Source of the DNA: UBA4744 sp963707435
Lineage (GTDB): Bacteria; Actinomycetota; Acidimicrobiia; Spongiisociales; UBA4744
DNA length: 64,000 bases
Assembly (NCBI GenBank): GCA_963707435.1
Contig: CAVPPF010000006.1
Span: 186,001 to 250,000, forward strand
Reading direction: 5' to 3'
The position numbers and the translations under genes are program-made. The notes under the pieces were generated by a model. That model saw only the letters and a list, made by a program, of their open reading frames with translations. It did no database searches and had not been told where the DNA came from. Below are positions 6,855 through 15,476 of the stretch, piece by piece (the first letter of the stretch is position 1; each line of letters begins with the position of its first letter).

Positions 6855-9047
6855 TCAGTCCGGCTCGCCGCCCATCAATTCCCTGTCTGCCTCGCGGGCG
6901 GTCTGCTGGCCTGCTTCCACGTCGACGTTGTTCAGCAACACAATGCCGACGACAAAGAAGGCGACCAGGGTGAGCACGGCCGGCCGGCTGCTACCGAACA
7001 GGGCGACGGCTCCGGCAAAGAGAACCGGTCCGAGAATGGCTGAGAACTTGGACATCACGGAGAAGAACCCGAAGAATTCACCGCTGACGGAGGTCGGTGA
7101 CATCGAGGAGTACAAGCTTCGACTGAGCGCCTGCGACCCGCCCTGCACCACGGCCACCATCCAGGCCAGGAACCAGAACTCGATGACCGCGTCGAGGAAG
7201 AAACCCCATACGGCCACGATCGAGTACGCGATCAGCGCCAGGATGATGGAACGTTTCGTGGTCATCGTCGTGGCGATGCGCCCGAAGAGGGACTTCCCGA
7301 ACAGGACGGACAGAGCAAGGCCGAACAACTCGAGAGCGAGGAGCGCCGCCAGGATCGTGGCCAGGCTGCTCTCTCGCACTCCCGGCAGCACCTCCACCTG
7401 TCCGATGCTCAACACCTCTCCGTCGCGCTCGCGCAGCGATGTCACCTGCAGCGTGTGTACCCCGGGTTCGCCTGCATCGACCTGGGTCCGTACCCCGTAC
7501 CGGAGAATGTCCGATCGGCCATCGATGATCAACGGCTCGTCATCATCGAGAACCGGCCGGCCGTCAACGGCAACAGCCCAGGATCCATGGTCGGGGCCCG
7601 TGCTGTAGGTCAGATCGACGACCTGGCCGTTGTACTCGAATTCATAGGAAGCTCCGGGGTCGGAGCTGGTGCTGTAGCTGATCGGTTCGGCACCGGTGAG
7701 GACCACCAGCTGGGCGAGGGCTGCGATCAACAGTGCCAGGACGCCTCCGGCGCCGAGGCCGATGAGTCCCCACCGGGTCGTGCCGGGCGGGACATCGGTC
7801 CGGCGGCGGGCCAGGGCCCACGTGGCGAGGAGAGCCACGATCCCGATGCCCAGGATGATGGGAGCCAGACCGCCGGCCACATCCGTGATGCCTTGCGTGG
7901 CCTCGGCAACTTCTGCTTGCGAGGTCGTCGACCAGGTGCCCGGCAAGGTCAGCGAGCCCGAGTCGACCCCGTAGCTGCCCTCTCCGACCGCTGCGCCGAT
8001 GGCCGTGAACTCGGGCGGGGGAGCGCCGACGGTGTCGGCGGAAAGGACCTTGGCTCCAATGATGCCGCCCAGCGGCAAGGCGATGATGTTGAAGACGATG
8101 AAGGCCAGATACACGGCCCGGTTGCTTGCGCGGGAACTCGGGATCTTGCCGAAGATCAGACTGAAGGGGATCCCGACGAACTGGACGAGGAGGATGGCGA
8201 GGATCAACTCGGTGTCCTGGAATCCCAGTTCGGCGCCGTAGATGACGGCCACGCTGATGATGGTCCCGATGCCATCGTTGTAGATCAGGAAGGCAATCAG
8301 GTATTTGAACAACTCCTTGTAGCGGCGGATGTTCTGGAGCGTCTCGCCCAGCCTGGCGAAGCTCCTGATCGTCACCGAGCGACCGGGAAGCAGGTCTGCG
8401 GTTGCCGAAGGCGGCTCGGGAACGCGCCGGAAGATGGGAATGGAGAAGACGGCCCACCAGATGGCGACACTCAGGAACGAGAGCCGGGCCCCCATCTCCG
8501 ATCCGATGAACAGGATCATGGCGACGTTGACGGCCAGCAGGAGGCCGCCACCGAGGTAGCCGATGGCATAGCCGCGAGCGGACACCGAATCCTGGTCCTC
8601 GGGTCTGGCCACATGGGGCAGCAGCGAGTCGTAGAACACGTTGGCGCCGGCGAAGCCGACCCGGCCGATGATGAAGAAGACGGAAGCGAGCACCCAATCG
8701 CCGGTGGAGATCGCCACCAGCAATCCGGTGCCGACCACACCGATGCCGACGAAGATCGACAGCATCTTCTTCTTGCCCCGCATGACGTCGGCGATCGTGC
8801 CGAGGATGGGGGAGAGGATCGCGACGATGATCAGGGACATGCTCAGTGTGGTCGTCCAGTAGGCGGTGGCGACGGCCGCGCTCGGGAGGGTCGCACCGGC
8901 CACCCCGCTGTAGTACGCAGGCAGCACCGCGGCCAGGATGGTCGTGGCAAAGGCCGAGTTGGCCCAGTCGTACATCGTCCAGGCGCGGATGCGCCGCTTG
9001 TACTCCCGGTCGGAGACCACCGCGTGACCGTTCTCGCCGACGTCCAT
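6855..9047 (-). CDS. UMF1-type MFS transporter with large soluble insertions
   Basis: This 730-residue multi-pass protein starts REYKRRIRAWTMYDWANSAFATTILAAV. The YDWANSAF motif is typical of the UMF1/Atg22-like branch of the major facilitator superfamily. Usual members are around 430-470 residues. The extra length sits in two regions: a Gly/Ser-rich loop near residues 332-390, and a predicted beta-rich soluble segment near 452-556 flanked by membrane helices. The second half carries the QALSRSLYSSMSP motif of this family. The ATG at 9047 has GGGAG upstream and directly precedes the conserved start; the longer frame to 9170 is not supported. Substrate is unknown, with an efflux role inferred. 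Confidence 0.85.
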   Translation of the reverse strand: MDVGENGHAVVSDREYKRRIRAWTMYDWANSAFATTILAAVLPAYYSGVAGATLPSAAVATAYWTTTLSMSLIIVAILSPILGTIADVMRGKKKMLSIFVGIGVVGTGLLVAISTGDWVLASVFFIIGRVGFAGANVFYDSLLPHVARPEDQDSVSARGYAIGYLGGGLLLAVNVAMILFIGSEMGARLSFLSVAIWWAVFSIPIFRRVPEPPSATADLLPGRSVTIRSFARLGETLQNIRRYKELFKYLIAFLIYNDGIGTIISVAVIYGAELGFQDTELILAILLVQFVGIPFSLIFGKIPSSRASNRAVYLAFIVFNIIALPLGGIIGAKVLSADTVGAPPPEFTAIGAAVGEGSYGVDSGSLTLPGTWSTTSQAEVAEATQGITDVAGGLAPIILGIGIVALLATWALARRRTDVPPGTTRWGLIGLGAGGVLALLIAALAQLVVLTGAEPISYSTSSDPGASYEFEYNGQVVDLTYSTGPDHGSWAVAVDGRPVLDDDEPLIIDGRSDILRYGVRTQVDAGEPGVHTLQVTSLRERDGEVLSIGQVEVLPGVRESSLATILAALLALELFGLALSVLFGKSLFGRIATTMTTKRSIILALIAYSIVAVWGFFLDAVIEFWFLAWMVAVVQGGSQALSRSLYSSMSPTSVSGEFFGFFSVMSKFSAILGPVLFAGAVALFGSSRPAVLTLVAFFVVGIVLLNNVDVEAGQQTAREADRELMGGEPD

Positions 9048-9230
9048 CTCGCTCCCTTCCCGACGTGCGTTTGCCACGTTACGGCCCGCGAGGGCGCCGC
9101 TCAACCGGCCGGTGCTGAATCGCCCATCATCGATCGCCGTCGAACCGTGCCGCCACGACTCGGGGAACACGATCGTCGAGCATCCGCAGCGCGAATCGAC
9201 CGATCCTCACGAGCGGAGGCTTGGCCGGTC

Positions 9231-10502
9231 TCACACGCTGTCGAGAGCCTGCCGGATGTCGAGGATCACGTCATCGGGGTGCTCGACCCCCACCGAGATT
9301 CGGACCAGCCCATCGGTGATTCCGTACTTGGCTTTCGCTTCGGGGGTCAAGCCCGAATGCGTCATCGTGCCCGGGTGTTCGGCGAGGGACTCGGTGCTGC
9401 CGAGGCTCACCGCCAGGTGGATCAGCTTCAGTGCGTTCAAGAACCGGAACGCGCCCTTCTCGCCGCCTTCGACGTCGAACGCAATCATCGCTCCGGGGCC
9501 GAGACACTGGCGCTCGAAGATCTCATGTTGAGGATTGTCCGGTTGGATGAACCCCAGATAGTGGATATTCGATACTTTGGGGTGATCGACCAGGATATTG
9601 GCCACCTTCGCGGCGTTTTTCGCTTGCCGCATCATCCGCAACTGAAGGGTCTCGAGGCTTCGCATCAAGAGCCATCCGGTCCACGGCCCCACATGCGTCC
9701 CCAGGTAGGTGCGCATGGCGCGGATCGGAGCTATCAGGCGCTCCGATCCGAGGCAAGCTCCCGCAATGAGGTCGCTGTGCCCGCCGAGGTATTTGGTGGC
9801 GCTGTAGAGCACCAGGTCGGCTCCGTGGTCCAGGGGACGTTGGAAGATCGGTCCGAGAAAGGTGTTGTCGACGACGAGCGGAACCGGGTCGTCTTCGCTC
9901 GATGCCGCGTCGGCGATCTCCGCGCACATAGCGATGTCGATCAGATCGTTCGTTGGGTTCGCGGGTGTCTCGATCAGGATCATCTTCAACGGTCCGTCCA
10001 CGTTGAGGAGTGACGCGCTGATGTCCTCCCGGGTGTGGCCGGCGAGGAACCCGATCGACTTGATGCCGAACTCGGGCAGGATGTCGTTGACGAGGTGGTC
10101 CGTCCCGCCGTACAGGGGACAGCTGTGGAGCAGGACATCCCCGGGCCGAAGGTAGGCGAGCAGCGTTGTGGCTATCGCCGCCATCCCGCTGGCGAAAACC
10201 GCCGCGCTTTCTGCGCCGTCCCACAACGTGAGGCGGTCCTCAACGATCTCGAGGTCCGGGTTGTTGAGTCTGCTGTAGATCAACCCCGTCTTCTCGCCCG
10301 GTCGACCCGGTCGCTGCCCGGTGGCTACCTCGAAGAAGGCCTTGCCCTCCTCAGCAGTTTCGAACACAAACGTCGATGTCTGAAAGATCGGACTCTTCAG
10401 GGCTCCTTCCGACCATTCCGGCTTGTACCCGTAACCCATCATCAGGCTCTCCGGGTGGAGGTGTTGCTCCGAGATCGTGTCGTCCCACTTCTTCGGCACC
10501 AT
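9231..10502 (-). CDS. PLP-dependent Cys/Met metabolism enzyme (cystathionine gamma-synthase / methionine gamma-lyase family)
   Basis: This 423-residue enzyme is of the trans-sulfuration fold. The PLP phosphate-binding segment FASGMAAIATTLLAYLRPGD, the Asp that contacts the PLP ring nitrogen (PLVVDNTFLGP) and the Schiff-base Lys in YSATKYLGGHSD are all present. The C-terminal AVSLGSTESLAEHPGTMTHS motif is typical of methionine gamma-lyase and cystathionine gamma-lyase/synthase enzymes. The N-terminus is somewhat longer than average. Substrate (homoserine ester, cystathionine or methionine) cannot be assigned. The start ATG has AAGGAG 4 bp upstream. It is the first gene of a minus-strand block and is divergent from the dehydrogenase at 10610. 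Confidence 0.9.
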   Translation of the reverse strand: MVPKKWDDTISEQHLHPESLMMGYGYKPEWSEGALKSPIFQTSTFVFETAEEGKAFFEVATGQRPGRPGEKTGLIYSRLNNPDLEIVEDRLTLWDGAESAAVFASGMAAIATTLLAYLRPGDVLLHSCPLYGGTDHLVNDILPEFGIKSIGFLAGHTREDISASLLNVDGPLKMILIETPANPTNDLIDIAMCAEIADAASSEDDPVPLVVDNTFLGPIFQRPLDHGADLVLYSATKYLGGHSDLIAGACLGSERLIAPIRAMRTYLGTHVGPWTGWLLMRSLETLQLRMMRQAKNAAKVANILVDHPKVSNIHYLGFIQPDNPQHEIFERQCLGPGAMIAFDVEGGEKGAFRFLNALKLIHLAVSLGSTESLAEHPGTMTHSGLTPEAKAKYGITDGLVRISVGVEHPDDVILDIRQALDSV

Positions 10503-10596
10503 GAGCTCCTTCGAGGCGGCGTCTGTGCTGCCTCGAAACCTACTCGCCGCGTCCCATCCGAATCACGTCACCGCATGTGCTAGCCCGGCAGGGAGA

Positions 10597-10602
10597 TAAG
10601 CT
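10597..10602 (+). promoter_or_regulatory. -10 box TAAGCT, putative leaderless promoter
   Basis: TAAGCT ends 7 nt before the ATG at 10610. The spacing matches transcription starting at or next to the start codon. The nearest GGGAG is about 14 nt away, too far for a good ribosome-binding site. Confidence 0.45.
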
Positions 10603-10609
10603 CTCCTCT

Positions 10610-11902
10610 ATGCGCCGGATCATCGTGCTCGCATTCCTGGTTCTGCTGGCTTCCTGTTCGACCGCCGATGGGGAGCCGGCGACCACGTCTTCTTCGATTG
10701 GCGACGCTTCGAGCGGAGCCTCGACCACAACCAGCACTACCGAAGCGCCTGATGCTTCTTCAACCACTGATGATCCGTCGAGCACCACCAGCACAGAAGC
10801 TCCTACGACCACAACCACCTTGCCTCCGCTGACGGGTCTGGCGTACGAGAAGGTTGGAGAAGGCTTCGCCTTCCCTGTCTTCGTCGACGCACCCGCAGGT
10901 GACGACCGGCTGTTCGTGGTGACCAAGGACGGCCGAATCCACATCATCAAAGACGGGACCCCGCTGGTACAGCCCTTCTTGGACATCAGCGAGCCCACCA
11001 ACAACGAGGGGGAGCGGGGATTGCTCGGCCTGGCCTTTCATCCCGAATACGCAACCAACGGTTTGTTCTACGTGCACTACAGCGACCGGCACGGCGACAC
11101 CAAGATCTTCGAGTACCGGGCCGCCAGCAATCCCGACCTGGCCGACCTGGAAACGGGCCGGTTGATCTTCTACGCATCCCAACCGGCGAGCAACCACAAC
11201 GGCGGCATGCTGGCCTTCGGGCCGGACGGCTATCTCTACATCGCCCTCGGTGACGGTGGGGGTTCCGGTGACCGGTACGGAAACGGCCAGCGACCCGACA
11301 CGGTCCTGGGTGCCCTGCTTCGTATCGATGTCGATGGCGGTGACCCCGTCGGCGGAGTCGCCTACGGCATACCCCCGGACAACCCCTTCGTGGACGGCGG
11401 GGGAGCCCTCGAGGTGTGGGCCTACGGCCTGCGCAACCCCTGGCGGTTCTCGTTTGATGGGGATCTGCTCTACATCGGTGACGTCGGCCAGAACAAGTGG
11501 GAGGAAATCGATGTGGCCCCCGCATCGGACGCAGGACTCAACTACGGCTGGCCGATCATGGAGGGGAGCAACTGCTTCTCACCGAGTTCGGGTTGTGACA
11601 CCGGCGGGCTCGTACTCCCTGCCATCGAGTACGCCCATAGCGACGGCTGCTCGGTCGCCGGCGGGTACGTCTACCGGGGTGAGGCCATTCCCGAGTTGGC
11701 CGGCCGTTACTTCTATTCGGACTACTGCGGAGGATGGCTGCGCTCGTTTGTCTACGAGAACGGCACGGCCACCGATCAGCAAGATCACACGGCTGAGGTT
11801 GGCGCGCTGACGAGCGTTACCTCGTTCGGAACCGATGCCGACGGTGAGATCTACGTGACGACCGCCGGCGGGGACGTCTGGAAGCTGGTTGCGGAGCGTT
11901 AG
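10610..11902 (+). CDS. Glucose/sorbosone dehydrogenase-type lipoprotein
   Basis: This is a 430-residue exported protein. The signal peptide ends at LLASCS (lipobox). A Ser/Thr-rich linker of about 60 residues follows, then a six-bladed beta-propeller of the glucose/sorbosone dehydrogenase (soluble PQQ-GDH) family. Typical segments are RGLLGLAFHPEYATNGLFYVHY, NHNGGMLAFGPDGYLYIALGDGG, EVWAYGLRNPWRFSFD and YIGDVGQNKWEEID. The His residues of NHNGG and the LRNPWR motif match the PQQ/Ca pocket region. It probably oxidises aldose sugars on the outer face of the membrane and may need PQQ, but no pqq genes are in the window. The ATG at 10610 starts the signal peptide. Confidence 0.88.
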   Translation: MRRIIVLAFLVLLASCSTADGEPATTSSSIGDASSGASTTTSTTEAPDASSTTDDPSSTTSTEAPTTTTTLPPLTGLAYEKVGEGFAFPVFVDAPAGDDRLFVVTKDGRIHIIKDGTPLVQPFLDISEPTNNEGERGLLGLAFHPEYATNGLFYVHYSDRHGDTKIFEYRAASNPDLADLETGRLIFYASQPASNHNGGMLAFGPDGYLYIALGDGGGSGDRYGNGQRPDTVLGALLRIDVDGGDPVGGVAYGIPPDNPFVDGGGALEVWAYGLRNPWRFSFDGDLLYIGDVGQNKWEEIDVAPASDAGLNYGWPIMEGSNCFSPSSGCDTGGLVLPAIEYAHSDGCSVAGGYVYRGEAIPELAGRYFYSDYCGGWLRSFVYENGTATDQQDHTAEVGALTSVTSFGTDADGEIYVTTAGGDVWKLVAER

Positions 11903-11976
11903 AAGCTGGAAGGTCTCCCACTTCATACTTCCCACCACGCTGTTCTCACTGCTCCGTTGCTGTCGGGGTCGCTCGC

Positions 11977-11982
11977 TACCAT
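11977..11982 (+). promoter_or_regulatory. -10 box TACCAT upstream of the herA-like gene
   Basis: TACCAT lies 37 nt before the ATG at 12020. The same hexamer followed by cgccat/cgccac recurs before sbcD at 16220-16225, so the two DNA-repair transcription units carry similar promoters. Here the leader would be about 30 nt with GGGGAG before the start codon. Confidence 0.4.
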
Positions 11983-12019
11983 CGCCACAGTGAGGTCGGA
12001 CCCGCCGTAGGGGAGTGCG

Positions 12020-13699
12020 ATGGAACAACCCGTAGCCAGAGTGATCGGAACCGAAGACGCCACCCCGCTGGAATTCTGGGTCGGCGTTGCCGAGGGCCAG
12101 TACCTGCAACTCGACGATGTCGTCGCGTTGCACCGGGTCCTCCCGGACGGCGAGATCGTCAACGTGTACGGCATGGTGTCTCAGGTCCGGGCCCGCCATG
12201 AAGGAGCCCGCTTCGACAGCGATGTGTTCCTCATCGAAGACGGGATCCTGCCCGCCGAGGTGAGCGAAGCCGCCCAGATCACCGCAACCCGTTTCGAACC
12301 GGAGATCTTCGTGCCGCCCCGTCCGGGCCAGGCAGTTGCCAGGGCTGTAGGCGAAGAACGCGACCGGGCACTCTTCTTCGATCAGATGTCCGAACGGCTG
12401 CCGATTGGATTGAGTCGCTCCAATGAGCCCTTCTTCGCGAACCTCGAGTTCCTCGACGGCCGGCGTGGCGCCCACGTCAACATCTCCGGCATCTCCGGCG
12501 TTGCAACCAAGACCACCTACGCCACGTTTTTGCTGCACTCACTCTTCGCCTCAGGCGCCCTCGGTGCTCGCGCCGTCAATACCAAGGCGTTGATCTTCAA
12601 CGTCAAAGGCGAGGATCTGCTGTTCCTCGATCATCCCAATATGGCGCTCGACGACGAGCAAAGGAACCGGTACCGGTCGCTGGGGCTGCCTGCGGAGGCC
12701 TTTCGATCCGTTGGAATCTTCGCCCCGCCCCGGGCGGGCTCGGCTGCGGCCGTGCCGGACGTCTCCGCCCGCAGTGAGGGTGTCACCTCGTTCTTCTGGA
12801 CTCTTGCGGAGTTCTGTCGGGAGGATCTGCTGCCGTTCCTGTTTGCCGATGCGGAGGACGACCGGGCCCACTACACCATGGTGGTCTACAACGTCATGGC
12901 TCAGCTTCGACGGGCCACCGCGCTCGACGACGGTGGTGTGAGGATCGAAGACGAGACCATCCGCACGTTCCGGGATCTCGCCGATCTCATCACCCGAAAG
13001 GTTCAGGATGAAGGAGATCGGTACGAATGGGCGGGTCCGGCCATAGGCACCGGGACCGTCAATGCTTTCGTACGGCGTCTCCAGGGAGCCGTCCGGCACA
13101 TCGAGCGGCTGATTCGCGCTGATGTGCCCAATCCGGAGCGCCACCGGGTGCAGCTCGAACATCAGGTGACGGTGGTCGACCTTCACAATCTGCACGATCG
13201 GGCCAAACGGTTCGTGGTCGGCGTCACCGTGCGGAGGGCCTTCGACGAGAAGGAACAGGCCGGCCAGTCCAAGGAACTCCTGCTGGTCGTTCTCGATGAG
13301 CTCAACAAGTATGCGCCCCGCGAGGGGGCAAGCCCCATCAAAGAGATCCTGCTCGACGTGGCAGAACGGGGCCGCTCATTGGGGGTCATCCTGATTGGAG
13401 CACAACAGACGGCATCCGAGGTGGAGCGGCGTATCATCTCCAACTCTTCGATCCGGGTCGTCGGCCGGCTCGACTCCGCCGAAGCGGCACGGGAGGAGTA
13501 CGGATTTCTGCCGACCGTGCAGCGGCAGCGGTCGACCATTCTCAAACCCGGCACGATGCTGGTCTCCCAGCCCGAACTGCCGGTGCCGCTGGTGGTCGAG
13601 TTCCCCTTCCCGGCGTGGGCTACCCGGGCCTCCGAGGCCGGGCCCCTGCCGGGCGGCGGTGATCAACCCGATGATCCCTTCGAGGGACTCACGGACTAG
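12020..13699 (+). CDS. herA: HerA-like DNA-translocating ATPase
   Basis: This is a 559-residue protein. An N-terminal beta-barrel (HAS-like) region covers about residues 1-100, followed by a FtsK/HerA-type RecA core. The P-loop region is GISGVATKTTYATFLL with the Lys near residue 164. It departs from the usual GxxxxGK[ST]. Walker B is LLLVVLDELNKYAPREG (Asp 426, Glu 427), followed by the sensor stretch LGVILIGAQQTASEVERRIISNSSIRVVGRLD with a likely arginine finger. HerA hexamers pump double-stranded DNA to the NurA nuclease during break resection. A nurA gene lies 6 kb downstream with sbcDC, which supports the assignment. GGGGAG precedes the ATG. Other DUF87 ATPases are a possible alternative. 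Confidence 0.85.
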   Translation: MEQPVARVIGTEDATPLEFWVGVAEGQYLQLDDVVALHRVLPDGEIVNVYGMVSQVRARHEGARFDSDVFLIEDGILPAEVSEAAQITATRFEPEIFVPPRPGQAVARAVGEERDRALFFDQMSERLPIGLSRSNEPFFANLEFLDGRRGAHVNISGISGVATKTTYATFLLHSLFASGALGARAVNTKALIFNVKGEDLLFLDHPNMALDDEQRNRYRSLGLPAEAFRSVGIFAPPRAGSAAAVPDVSARSEGVTSFFWTLAEFCREDLLPFLFADAEDDRAHYTMVVYNVMAQLRRATALDDGGVRIEDETIRTFRDLADLITRKVQDEGDRYEWAGPAIGTGTVNAFVRRLQGAVRHIERLIRADVPNPERHRVQLEHQVTVVDLHNLHDRAKRFVVGVTVRRAFDEKEQAGQSKELLLVVLDELNKYAPREGASPIKEILLDVAERGRSLGVILIGAQQTASEVERRIISNSSIRVVGRLDSAEAAREEYGFLPTVQRQRSTILKPGTMLVSQPELPVPLVVEFPFPAWATRASEAGPLPGGGDQPDDPFEGLTD

Positions 13700-13746
13700 C
13701 GGGTGGGGTCCGGTACGCTCTTCGGCCCAACCCTTAGGAGAATCAG

Positions 13747-14151
13747 ATGAAGGTCGCCTACATCTTTGCGACGCCGCGTGCGGCCAGCTACAAGCTCGGT
13801 CAGATGATCCTGCCCCAACTCGAGGCCGGAACCCACGGTGTCGAGGTGGTGGGGATGTTCTTCTTCGACGACAACACGTTTGTCCTGCGCGAGGGCGATC
13901 CGATCGGCGAGCGGCTCTCCAGGTTCGCCAAAGACAAAGGCATGCTGCTGATGATGTGCGACATGTGCGCCCTGGAGCGCAACCTTGCCGATGGCGAGCC
14001 TCGCTGGTGCGACCCATCCACGGGGGCCGGACGTACCGAACCGGGCGACTGTCACGTCACCGACACGGTGGCCGGCGTGCAGGTTGGTTGTTTCCCGGAT
14101 CTCTATGCGGCGCTCGGCGGCAACCCGCCCGATCACGTGATCACCCTCTGA
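13747..14151 (+). CDS. DsrE-like small cysteine-bearing protein
   Basis: This 134-residue protein has a DsrE/DsrF-like alpha/beta fold, starting MKVAYIFATPRAASYKLGQMILP. Conserved-looking Cys residues occur as CDMCALERNLA (near residues 71 and 74), RWCDPST, GDCHVTD and VGCFPDLYAAL. The relative placement of VGCFPDLY near the C-terminus matches the single reactive Cys of DsrE-type sulfur carriers. It may handle persulfide sulfur, which is inference. AGGAG lies 6 bp before the ATG, and a TACGCT box at 13713-13718 could be its promoter. The 3' end overlaps the convergent ASCH gene by 19 bp. Confidence 0.72.
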   Translation: MKVAYIFATPRAASYKLGQMILPQLEAGTHGVEVVGMFFFDDNTFVLREGDPIGERLSRFAKDKGMLLMMCDMCALERNLADGEPRWCDPSTGAGRTEPGDCHVTDTVAGVQVGCFPDLYAALGGNPPDHVITL

Positions 14152-14633
14152 AGGTTCGAGCTCCAAGCTGAAGTTCGGGTCGGCGGCCAGACGACGTCGA
14201 ACCACTCGAGAAGCAGAGGCGTGTCGCCGTCGATGGGCGTGCCAGCCCGTTCGAAGAAGCCCAGATGCGCTTCTCGCCACCAGGCAAGTGAGCGATCGCC
14301 TTCGCCTTCAGCCCAGGCGAAGTCATCGTCCACGTCGTCGAGTCGGCGCACTTCGATCCGGGTGGTCTCGATGATGCAAAGCGGCATCCCGGCCCCGTCG
14401 AGGATGATGCTGTAGTCGCCCGGCTGGGGGAGCGCTTCGTTCTCGTAGTCGGCCAACCGCCCGGTCGTGGCCCGTTTCGGCCCTTCGAGCACCAACCGGC
14501 CGAGCTGCGTCTGCTGGTCTGAATCGTCGTCGGCGCCGAACGCCCAGGCCGTATAGGAGGCATCGGTGCCGGTGGCCGCCACGAACTCCGCCCAGAACGC
14601 CTCGACCGCTCCACCCGGCAGGCTGGTCATCAT
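14133..14633 (-). CDS. ASCH domain protein
   Basis: This protein of about 166 residues has the ASCH (PUA-like beta-barrel) fold. The diagnostic stretch is GPKRATTGRLADYENEALPQPGDYSIIL, followed by CIIETTRIEVRRLDDV and the terminal WAEGEGDRSLAWWREAHLGFF. ASCH proteins are predicted to bind RNA or modified nucleosides; some are amidohydrolases of N4-acetylcytidine. The exact role here is unknown. There are two adjacent ATGs (14633 and 14630) and no clear ribosome-binding site, so the start is uncertain. An open extension to 14708 is low-complexity Arg/Pro-rich sequence and was rejected. Confidence 0.85.
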   Translation of the reverse strand: MMTSLPGGAVEAFWAEFVAATGTDASYTAWAFGADDDSDQQTQLGRLVLEGPKRATTGRLADYENEALPQPGDYSIILDGAGMPLCIIETTRIEVRRLDDVDDDFAWAEGEGDRSLAWWREAHLGFFERAGTPIDGDTPLLLEWFDVVWPPTRTSAWSSNLQRVIT

Positions 14634-14813
14634 GCGGGGGCACACCCTGACCGGGACACGGGTGCGCTCTGTGGCTTGGCGGTGATCGCTTGGCCGATCG
14701 CGGGGCATTCGTTCACGGTCGCGGGTTCCGCTTCATGGTCGGAAGATATCAGACGAAGACGGCAAACGGCCCGGGCCGGCCTTCGTAGACTGAGCGAACC
14801 TGGAAGGAGCGCA

Positions 14814-15191
14814 ATGACGGTGATGGCGGTTGTGTTTGGAGTCGTGGCAGGCGTAGTCCATCTCGGCTTCTGGCTGATGGAGTCGGTTCGGTGGCGCCAA
14901 CCGGCCGTTTGGAAGCGATTCGGGGTGTCTTCCAAGGAGGAAGCGGACACCCTGGCTTTCGCCATGCTCAACCAGGGCTACTACAACCTCTTCCTGGCCA
15001 TTGGCGCGATCGCGGGGGCGATCCTGGTTCCTACCGACATCGCCGGTCGTACGACTTTGTTGGGGTATTGCTGTTTGTTCATGCTGGGCGCGGCGGTGGT
15101 GCTGTTCGTCGCCCGCCGGACGATGATGCAGGCTGCCCTCGTCCAGGGAGTTCCACCTGCCTTGGCCCTGCTGGCGCTGGCGTTTGTCTGA
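14814..15191 (+). CDS. DUF1304 family membrane protein
   Basis: This 125-residue protein has four predicted membrane helices, including VMAVVFGVVAGVVHLGFWLMES, YYNLFLAIGAIAGAILV and LGYCCLFMLGAAVVLFV. The HLGFWLMES start, the ...MLNQGYYNLFLA motif and the GVPPALALLAL end are the usual features of DUF1304. Function is unknown in the family. The start ATG is fixed by AAGGAG at 5 bp. It sits alone between the ASCH gene and the next membrane protein. Confidence 0.88.
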   Translation: MTVMAVVFGVVAGVVHLGFWLMESVRWRQPAVWKRFGVSSKEEADTLAFAMLNQGYYNLFLAIGAIAGAILVPTDIAGRTTLLGYCCLFMLGAAVVLFVARRTMMQAALVQGVPPALALLALAFV

Positions 15192-15243
15192 TCGACTTTC
15201 CGGGTGGTCGCATGGTGGCTGCCACCTGCGAGCCGTGAGTCGG

Positions 15244-15262
15244 GCCACAAACACGTTGTGGC
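15244..15262 (+). terminator. Hairpin, possible terminator after the DUF1304 gene
   Basis: GCCACAA, a 5-nt loop and TTGTGGC form a 7-bp stem, followed by tgtaaaa rather than a T tract. It lies 52 bp after the stop codon. The remaining non-coding sequence to 15476 holds a possible TAGCGT -10 box at 15442-15447 and nothing else I recognise. Confidence 0.35.
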
Positions 15263-15476
15263 TGTAAAACGTAGGCTGGCTGACGATCTACCAACGTTGG
15301 ATTGGGACACCGCTATTCGACCCGGCCACCATGGTCGACATCCAGCCGACCGACTAGTTCTCGAGCCCCGCTTTCTCCGGTCATGGACCAAGATCACGTA
15401 GCGCGGGCCTAATGGCCCTTGTTGATCTCGAGCGCGGCACCTAGCGTTTCTCTCATGGGCTCGCTTGGGCAGGACC

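Noticed and set aside
7455..10013. Very long plus-strand open frame opposite the transporter and PLP-enzyme genes
   Set aside because: It is antisense to two clear genes. Its translation is Asp/Gly/Arg-rich with no domain, as expected of a GC-rich shadow frame.
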